Translations under genes and position numbers: made by a program
DNA from: Clostridiales bacterium
Lineage (GTDB): Bacteria > Bacillota > Clostridia > Oscillospirales > Oscillospiraceae
DNA length: 10,514 bases
Assembly: GCA_021203685.1 (NCBI GenBank)
Contig: JAJQAS010000159.1
Span: 1-10,514 of the forward strand
Direction of reading: 5' to 3'
Part shown: positions 5,310 to 10,514 of the stretch, piece after piece
Position numbering within the stretch: position 1 is the stretch's first letter
Layout of the letters: each line of letters starts with the position of its first letter
The notes under the pieces: model-generated
Told to the model about the DNA's origin: nothing
The model's input: only the letters and a program-made list of their open reading frames with translations
The model's database searches: none

Positions 5310-8300
5310 ATGAAACCACTGACAACCGTACTGCAATCGCTCCCGGAGTTCCGGGAGCTGACCGCCCAGCTGGACGCGGGCCGCAGCCCTGTGGCCGTGG
5401 CCGGTCTGACCACGGTTCACCGGGCGCATCTGGCCGCTGCCCTGCGGGAGACCACGGGGCGGCCTGTTGTGCTGCTCTGCCCGGACGAGCAGGAGGGAAA
5501 AAAGCTGCAAAGCGACCTGGCGTTTTTCACCGGGGAACCGGTGGAGCTGCTGGTGGGGCGGGAATTTGTGTTCCACAACGCCACTGTCTCCCGCCAGTGG
5601 GAGCACCAGCGGCTGCGGCTGCTGCGGGGGCTGCAAACCGGGCGGGCGCCGCTGCTGGTGGCCACGGTGGAGGGCCTGTTCCAGCGCACCATGCCCCCCG
5701 CCACGCTGGAAAAAGCGGCGCTGACCCTGCGGCCCGGCGAACTTTATGAGACGGACGACCTGACCCGGCGGCTGGCCGCCGGAGGGTACACCCGCTGTAT
5801 GCAGGTGGAGGGTCCGGGGCAGTTCGCCCTCCGGGGCGATCTGTTGGACGTGTTCTCACCGGCGGCGGAGGCCCCCGTCCGGGTGGAGTTTTGGGACAAC
5901 GAGGTGGACACCGTCTACTCCTTCGACCCCCTGACCCAGCGGCGCACCGAGCGGCTGGAACAGGCGGAGCTGCTCCCCGCGGCGGAGACGCTGCCCCAGT
6001 TGGCCCCCGGTGGGGTGCTGGGGCTGGTGGAAGCCATCGAGCGGCGGAAAATCGCGGTGGAGAAGGCGTCTAAGTCCAAAAAACGGGGGGACGGTACCGA
6101 CTACGCCACCCTGCTGAACACCCTGGAGGAGGACAGCCGCCGTCTGGCGGATGGCACCGCCTTCCCGGCGTCTGACCGGTATATAGACCTGATTTACCCG
6201 GACTTCGCCTGTGGCGGCGATTACATTCCCGCCGACGCCTGCGTCCTCTGGGCGGAGAGCAGCCGGTGCGTGGAGGCGGCCAACCACGCCCTTTGGCGGC
6301 TCACCGAGGACATGGACGCGCTTTCCTCTTCCGGGGTGCTGTGGGCGGCGCAGGCCCGCTACACGGCCACGGTGGAGGAAATGGGGAGGCACCTGGGCCG
6401 GGAGTTCCCCTGTGTGTACCTGGACTCCTTCCAGACCTCTGTGCGGCCCTATGACCCCCGTGTGCTGCTGACGCTGAACTGTAAGCAGCTGCCCAGCTTT
6501 GGTTCCAGCCTGGAGACCGCTGCCTCCGACCTGGAGCACTACCAGCACCGGAATTACGCCTGCGTGGTGCTGTGTCAGAGCCAGGGCCAGGCCAAGAACC
6601 TGGCTGACCTGCTGCGGGAGCGGGACGTAAAGGTGCAGCTGGATTTGGACCTGAAGCAGCTGCCCCAGCCGGGCCAGACGGTGTTGGCGGTGGGGGGCGT
6701 GTCCTCCGGGTTTGAATACCCCGGCTTCGCCCTCATCACCGAAGGCTCCGCCGCCCCGGCCCAGAAGCGGCGGGGCAAGAGCAGCAAAACCGCCACCAAC
6801 CGGCAGAAGCTGCAATCCTTTACCGACCTGGTCCCCGGCGACCTGGTGGTCCACGAAAAGCATGGCATCGCCCGCTTTGTGGAGATGACCAAGATGAAGG
6901 TGGACGGGGTGGAGAAGGACTACGTCAAGCTCTCCTACGCCGGGGGCGACAGCCTCTATGTCCCGGCCACCCAACTGGACATGGTCAGCAAATACATCGG
7001 CAGCGGCGAGGGGGAGGACGGCAAGCCTACCGTCCGTCTCTCCAAACTGGGGGGCGCCGACTGGACCCGGGCCAAGTCCAGGGCGAAAAAGGCCACCCAG
7101 GAATTGGCGAAAGACCTCATTCAGCTCTACGCCGCCCGTCAGCGGCAGCCGGGCTACGCCTTCCACCCGGACGACCCCTGGCAGCAGGAGTTCGAGGACA
7201 AGTTTGAATACCAGGAGACGGAGGACCAGCTGCGCTGCGTGGCAGAGGTCAAGGCGGACATGGAAAAGCCCATCCCCATGGACCGGCTGCTCTGCGGCGA
7301 CGTGGGCTACGGCAAGACCGAGGTGGCCCTCCGGGCGGTGATGAAGTGCGTGCTGGAGGGCAAGCAGGCGGCCATTCTGGTGCCCACCACGGTGCTGGCA
7401 AACCAGCACTACCAAACCGCCCTGCGGCGGTTTGAGGGCTTCCCGGTGCGCATCGCTCTCATCAGCCGGTTCCAGACCGGCAAGGCCGCCAAAGACATCC
7501 TGCGGGACACGGCCAACGGCCTCATCGACGTGCTCATCGGCACCCACCGGCTGCTGGCAAAGGGTTTGCAATTCAAAAACCTGGGCCTGCTGGTGGTGGA
7601 CGAGGAACAGCGCTTCGGCGTTGGACAGAAGGAAAAGCTCAAGGAGCGGTTCCAGCAGGTGGACGTGCTGACCCTCTCCGCCACCCCCATCCCCCGGACG
7701 CTGAACATGGCCCTCTCCGGCATCCGGGATATGTCCACCCTGGAGGAGCCGCCCCAGGACCGCCAGCCGGTGCAGACCTATGTGCTGGAGCACGACTGGG
7801 GAGTGGTGCTGGACGCCATCCGCCGGGAGGTGGGCCGGGGCGGCCAGGTCTACTACCTCCACAACCGGGTGGAGACCATCAACCGCACCGTCGCCACCCT
7901 GCGGGAGCTGCTGGACGACGAAAATATCAATCTGGGGGTGGCCCACGGCCGGATGACCCAGGAGGAAATTTCCGACGTGATGGACCAGGTGATCGGCGGC
8001 GAGGTGCAGGTGCTGGTCTGCACCACCATCATCGAGACCGGCATCGACATCCCCAACGTGAACACCCTCATCATCGAGGACGCGGATAAAATGGGCCTGG
8101 CCCAGCTCCACCAGATTCGGGGCCGGGTGGGCCGATCCAGCCGCCGGGCCTACGCCTATCTCACCTACCGCCACGGAAAAATTCTCTCTGACGTGGCCGC
8201 CAAACGGCTGGCCGCCGTGCGGGAGTTCGCCGAGTTCGGCGCGGGGTACAAGATCGCCATGCGGGACTTGGAAATTCGCGGGGCGGGCAACCTGCTGGGC

Positions 8301-8840
8301 GCCCAGCAGTCGGGCAACCTGGTGAACGTGGGCTATGACCTCTACCTGAAACTGCTGGAGGAGGCGGTACTGGAGGAGCGGGGCGAGAAGCCCGTCCGCA
8401 CCGAGGAGGTCACCGCCGACCTGTCCCTCCCCGCCAGCATCCCCGACTGGTACGTCCCCGCCGCAGAGCAGCGGATGGACCTGTACCGCCGCATCGCCCG
8501 GGTCCGGGAGGACCGGGACGCCACCGACATGATCGACGAGTTGGTGGACCGCTACGGCGACGTGCCTGCCCAGGTGGAGAACCTGGTGAACGTGGCGCTG
8601 CTGCGCAGCGCCGCCGCCAACTGCGGCGTCACCGATATCGCCCAAAAGGGAAACAACATCAACTTTGGCCTGCGGGAGTTCGACCTGAAACGGGTCTCCC
8701 GGCTGTGTACCGTGCCGGAGCTGAAAGGCCGGGTGCTGGTCTCCCCCGGCGACCGGCCCAACGTGGCCCTGCGGCTGAAGCCCGGCGACCAGCCGCTGAA
8801 ATGGGCCAGACGACTGGTGGAAATTTATACCGAGTGCTGA
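5310..8840 (+). CDS. mfd: Transcription-repair coupling factor
   Basis: An ATP-driven DNA translocase that removes RNA polymerase stalled at lesions and recruits UvrA for nucleotide excision repair. The 1176-residue length is normal. Domains in order are a UvrB-like N-terminal module (about 1-340, including VRVEFWDNEVDTVYSFDPLT), a basic linker near 485-500 (KRRGKSSK), and the RNA-polymerase-interacting domain (about 503-570, PGDLVVHEKHGIARF from 509). The RecG-like helicase motor follows, with Walker A GDVGYGKTE (663-671), the DEEQ box (764-767), SATPIPRTLNMA and motif VI QIRGRVGR (935-942). A C-terminal TRCF domain lies at about 1030-1130. All motor motifs are intact. The ATG at 5310 has GAGG seven bases upstream. 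It follows pth at 277 bases; the small fin gene that separates them in Bacillus is absent. A strong terminator follows the stop. Confidence 0.97.
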   Translation: MKPLTTVLQSLPEFRELTAQLDAGRSPVAVAGLTTVHRAHLAAALRETTGRPVVLLCPDEQEGKKLQSDLAFFTGEPVELLVGREFVFHNATVSRQWEHQRLRLLRGLQTGRAPLLVATVEGLFQRTMPPATLEKAALTLRPGELYETDDLTRRLAAGGYTRCMQVEGPGQFALRGDLLDVFSPAAEAPVRVEFWDNEVDTVYSFDPLTQRRTERLEQAELLPAAETLPQLAPGGVLGLVEAIERRKIAVEKASKSKKRGDGTDYATLLNTLEEDSRRLADGTAFPASDRYIDLIYPDFACGGDYIPADACVLWAESSRCVEAANHALWRLTEDMDALSSSGVLWAAQARYTATVEEMGRHLGREFPCVYLDSFQTSVRPYDPRVLLTLNCKQLPSFGSSLETAASDLEHYQHRNYACVVLCQSQGQAKNLADLLRERDVKVQLDLDLKQLPQPGQTVLAVGGVSSGFEYPGFALITEGSAAPAQKRRGKSSKTATNRQKLQSFTDLVPGDLVVHEKHGIARFVEMTKMKVDGVEKDYVKLSYAGGDSLYVPATQLDMVSKYIGSGEGEDGKPTVRLSKLGGADWTRAKSRAKKATQELAKDLIQLYAARQRQPGYAFHPDDPWQQEFEDKFEYQETEDQLRCVAEVKADMEKPIPMDRLLCGDVGYGKTEVALRAVMKCVLEGKQAAILVPTTVLANQHYQTALRRFEGFPVRIALISRFQTGKAAKDILRDTANGLIDVLIGTHRLLAKGLQFKNLGLLVVDEEQRFGVGQKEKLKERFQQVDVLTLSATPIPRTLNMALSGIRDMSTLEEPPQDRQPVQTYVLEHDWGVVLDAIRREVGRGGQVYYLHNRVETINRTVATLRELLDDENINLGVAHGRMTQEEISDVMDQVIGGEVQVLVCTTIIETGIDIPNVNTLIIEDADKMGLAQLHQIRGRVGRSSRRAYAYLTYRHGKILSDVAAKRLAAVREFAEFGAGYKIAMRDLEIRGAGNLLGAQQSGNLVNVGYDLYLKLLEEAVLEERGEKPVRTEEVTADLSLPASIPDWYVPAAEQRMDLYRRIARVREDRDATDMIDELVDRYGDVPAQVENLVNVALLRSAAANCGVTDIAQKGNNINFGLREFDLKRVSRLCTVPELKGRVLVSPGDRPNVALRLKPGDQPLKWARRLVEIYTEC

Positions 8841-8849
8841 AAAAGAGAA

Positions 8850-8889
8850 GCCCCCGAACGGATTTGGGTTCCGTTCGGGGGCGCTTTTT
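8850..8889. terminator. Bidirectional intrinsic terminator between convergent genes
   Basis: GCCCCCGAACGGA (8850-8862) and TCCGTTCGGGGGC (8870-8882) form a perfect 13-bp stem with a 7-base loop. On the plus strand GC and TTTTT follow, ending mfd transcription. On the minus strand the stem is followed by TTCTCTTTTTC, so it can also end the convergent gene whose stop is at 8905. The stem begins nine bases after the mfd stop codon. Confidence 0.92.
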
Positions 8890-8904
8890 ATGGGGTGGTT
8901 CAGA

Positions 8905-10446
8905 CTATTTTACTTTCACCTTTTTGGTAGAGCTGTAGAAGGAGTGATAACTTGTGCCGTTGACCTTACAGTAGGAGCGTATCCGCACATAGTAGGTTTT
9001 GCCGCTTTTCAGGCCGGAGATCACCTTTTTCTTTTTGGTGGTACCAACTACGGTGATCGTCTTGGCGTTGGAGAAATCCGAGCTGGTGCTGTACTGGATC
9101 TGGTACCCCCGGACGGTCTTCAGAGACGTCCAGGTGACGGTGATCTTCTTGGAGGAGCTGGACTTGACCTTGAGGTTGGATACCTTTTTGGGGACGATCT
9201 GAAAGGTCTTCGTTATCGTGCCCGTGTAATTGCCCTTGCCCTTGATGGTGATGGTGGCGGTGCCGACCTTTTTGTTGTTGGAATAGCTGACAGTGTAGTC
9301 GGTATTCTTGGTCAGGGTGGTGCCGCTATATTTCACCTTGGGGGTAGGCTTGATGTTCTTGGCGGTGTAGGTATAGCGGGCGTTGACGGAGGAGACGGTG
9401 GCGTTGGAGAGCTTCCGGGCGGTGACCTTGAAGCTGTAGTCCAAAAGGGTATAGCTCGTCCCGTTCACCGTGGCCTTGATGACGTAGGTATAGGACCCCA
9501 CCGGTACCTGGCTGAACAGCACGTCGTTGTCCAGGGTGTACACGTTAAAGGTGGTGCTGTTGGGTGTGGCGGTGGCGCTGGTGACGGCGTTGCCGCTGCT
9601 GTCGTAGACCCCGGCGGTGACGCTGGTAATGGCGGAGGAGGCGGTGATGGTTCCCCGGAGGGTGAAGTAAGTGCCGTAGGTCATGGAGGTGTCGGGGGTG
9701 GTGTAACTGGAGAGGACGGGAGCGGAGGCAGTGGAAGAGCTGCTATTGCTGGAAGAAGAGTTATTGGAGGAGGAGAGGGCGCTGTAAATTGGCCAGTAGG
9801 TGTTTTTGGCCAGGTTGCCCCGGACTTTACTTTTGTTTGCCGTATCAGAAGGCCGCTCGAAGTAGTAGCACCAGTAGTATCCCGCGTCGTAAGCGCCGTC
9901 GGCGGTGTTGTCCACCCCCTGTAAGTAGGTCAGGATGTAACTGTATGAGCTGGTGCTCAGCTCATAGGACAGGTAGTGGAGCTGGCCGTCGACGGTTTTA
10001 TAATTATATCCGTTATTGCTGCACCAGCTTTTCAGGCTGGTGTACCGGGAGCCGTTCCACTGGCACAGGCCGTAGCTGGTCAGGCCGTTGGTGTCGGTGC
10101 AGCTGGCGGTGGGATTGAAGCTGGACTCGGCGTACATATTGGCCAGGATGCCGCAGGCGGCGGCAGTGTTCAGCCCCATCGTCTCAGTCAGGTAAGTATA
10201 GATGGTGGTCTCGTTGCTGTCGCTGCTGGACAGGGCGACCACCTGCACCAGATGGACGGCGATATAGGGGGCGTCTACCTCCACGTCCAGTCCGTCCAGC
10301 AGCGGATAGGCGTCGGTGTCCCAGCTGGGGCTGAACTGGAAGTAATAGTCGTCGGAGGTCTCGTAATCGTCCAGGCAGTACCAGGTGACGGGAATCTCTG
10401 TGGCCTCATCGCTGCCGTCCAGGTAGACCGACAGGGTGGACGGCAT
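8905..10446 (-). CDS. Phage-type lysozyme domain protein with Ig/Fn3 modules, probably 5'-disrupted
   Basis: The 513 residues after the first in-frame ATG are clearly modular. Residues 1-68 look like part of a beta-rich domain (SVYLDGSDEATEIPVTWYC). Residues 80-224 match the phage tail lysozyme type (Phage_lysozyme2), with likely catalytic Glu107 in ANMYAESSFNP and the SYGLCQWNGSRY segment. A Ser/Asn-rich linker covers 225-241, an Ig-like module 242-341, a second beta module 345-420 with GKGNYTGTITKTF, and a fibronectin type III domain 421-513 with a Lys-rich end. Such proteins usually hydrolyse peptidoglycan outside the cell, yet no signal peptide is present here. The ATG has GGAGG only two bases upstream, too close, and begins mid-domain. 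A TAA nine codons upstream interrupts a frame that otherwise continues to the window edge. Residues 1 onward are thus probably the remainder of a larger protein. The gene is convergent with mfd and shares its terminator. Confidence 0.75.
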   Translation of the reverse strand: MPSTLSVYLDGSDEATEIPVTWYCLDDYETSDDYYFQFSPSWDTDAYPLLDGLDVEVDAPYIAVHLVQVVALSSSDSNETTIYTYLTETMGLNTAAACGILANMYAESSFNPTASCTDTNGLTSYGLCQWNGSRYTSLKSWCSNNGYNYKTVDGQLHYLSYELSTSSYSYILTYLQGVDNTADGAYDAGYYWCYYFERPSDTANKSKVRGNLAKNTYWPIYSALSSSNNSSSSNSSSSTASAPVLSSYTTPDTSMTYGTYFTLRGTITASSAITSVTAGVYDSSGNAVTSATATPNSTTFNVYTLDNDVLFSQVPVGSYTYVIKATVNGTSYTLLDYSFKVTARKLSNATVSSVNARYTYTAKNIKPTPKVKYSGTTLTKNTDYTVSYSNNKKVGTATITIKGKGNYTGTITKTFQIVPKKVSNLKVKSSSSKKITVTWTSLKTVRGYQIQYSTSSDFSNAKTITVVGTTKKKKVISGLKSGKTYYVRIRSYCKVNGTSYHSFYSSTKKVKVK

Positions 10447-10473
10447 GGCCTCCAGCAGGGGGTCGAGGGCGAC

Positions 10474-10514
10474 TTAGTCCGCCTGGGCGTTGTACTGGGT
10501 CTCCATCTCGCCAA
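10474..10514 (-). pseudogene. Upstream part of the lysozyme gene, cut by an in-frame TAA
   Basis: In the same frame as the lysozyme protein, codons from the window edge read GEMETQYNAQAD, then TAA (10474-10476), then VALDPLLEA leading directly into the ATG at 10446. The segment keeps GC-rich third positions on both sides of the stop, and the nine codons after it read smoothly into the domain. This suggests one gene split by a single-base nonsense change or a sequence error. The true start, and any signal peptide, would lie beyond the window. Confidence 0.55.

Noticed and set aside
5856..8645. A 929-codon open frame antisense to mfd
   Set aside because: It is the His/Val/Gly-rich mirror of a GC-rich gene with third-position bias; mfd has all family motifs in the other strand and this frame shows none.
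8890..9924. Glycine-rich plus-strand frame opposite the lysozyme gene
   Set aside because: It begins beside the terminator and mirrors the Ser/Thr-rich codons of the real gene; the repeated GG pattern comes from those codons.
10474..10476. TAA as a recoded sense codon
   Set aside because: TAA is used as the normal stop of the glmU-like gene in this window, and there is no selenocysteine- or pyrrolysine-type context; mutation or sequence error is simpler.

Overview
The window looks like chromosomal DNA from a GC-rich member of the Clostridia, most likely an Oscillospiraceae/Flavonifractor-type gut Firmicute. This is inferred from strong AGGAGG-type ribosome binding sites, strongly GC-biased third codon positions, AT-rich intergenic spacers, and the gene order glmU-like - prs - pth - mfd. 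That order matches the Bacillus subtilis block glmU(gcaD)-prs-ctc-spoVC-fin-mfd, minus ctc and fin. No phage integrase, transposase, CRISPR array, tRNA or rRNA gene was seen.

Layout. Bases 1-176 hold no gene; a possible leftward promoter lies there. A leftward two-gene operon follows: a DUF2156 (phosphatidylglycerol lysyltransferase C-terminal-like) protein (1921 to 1004) and a GNAT acetyltransferase (1007 to 177), coupled by a GTGA stop/start overlap. The 362-base divergent spacer (1922-2283) holds a candidate promoter for each direction, a 14-bp dyad inside the leftward promoter, a 5'-leader hairpin for the leftward transcript, and a three-part structured leader for the rightward transcript.

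Rightward come a truncated GlmU-like protein (2284-3087), ribose-phosphate pyrophosphokinase Prs (3225-4199), peptidyl-tRNA hydrolase Pth (4436-5032) and transcription-repair coupling factor Mfd (5310-8840). Their spacers are rich in structure: a hairpin before prs, a terminator-like stem-loop after prs, two half-palindromes flanking pth, and a 62-base three-way-junction palindrome before mfd. A strong bidirectional terminator (8850-8889) separates mfd from a convergent leftward gene.

That last gene (10446 to 8905) encodes a phage-type lysozyme domain joined to a Ser/Asn-rich linker and Ig-like/fibronectin-type modules, as in a secreted wall-acting protein. Its reading frame continues upstream to the window edge but is broken by one TAA codon (10474-10476), so it is either disrupted or carries a sequence error.

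Functionally the central block is housekeeping: nucleotide precursor supply (PRPP), tRNA recycling and transcription-coupled repair. The GlmU-like protein holds the classical glmU position but lacks the residues for both GlmU activities. It, the structured spacers and the interrupted lysozyme gene are the parts most worth a second look.
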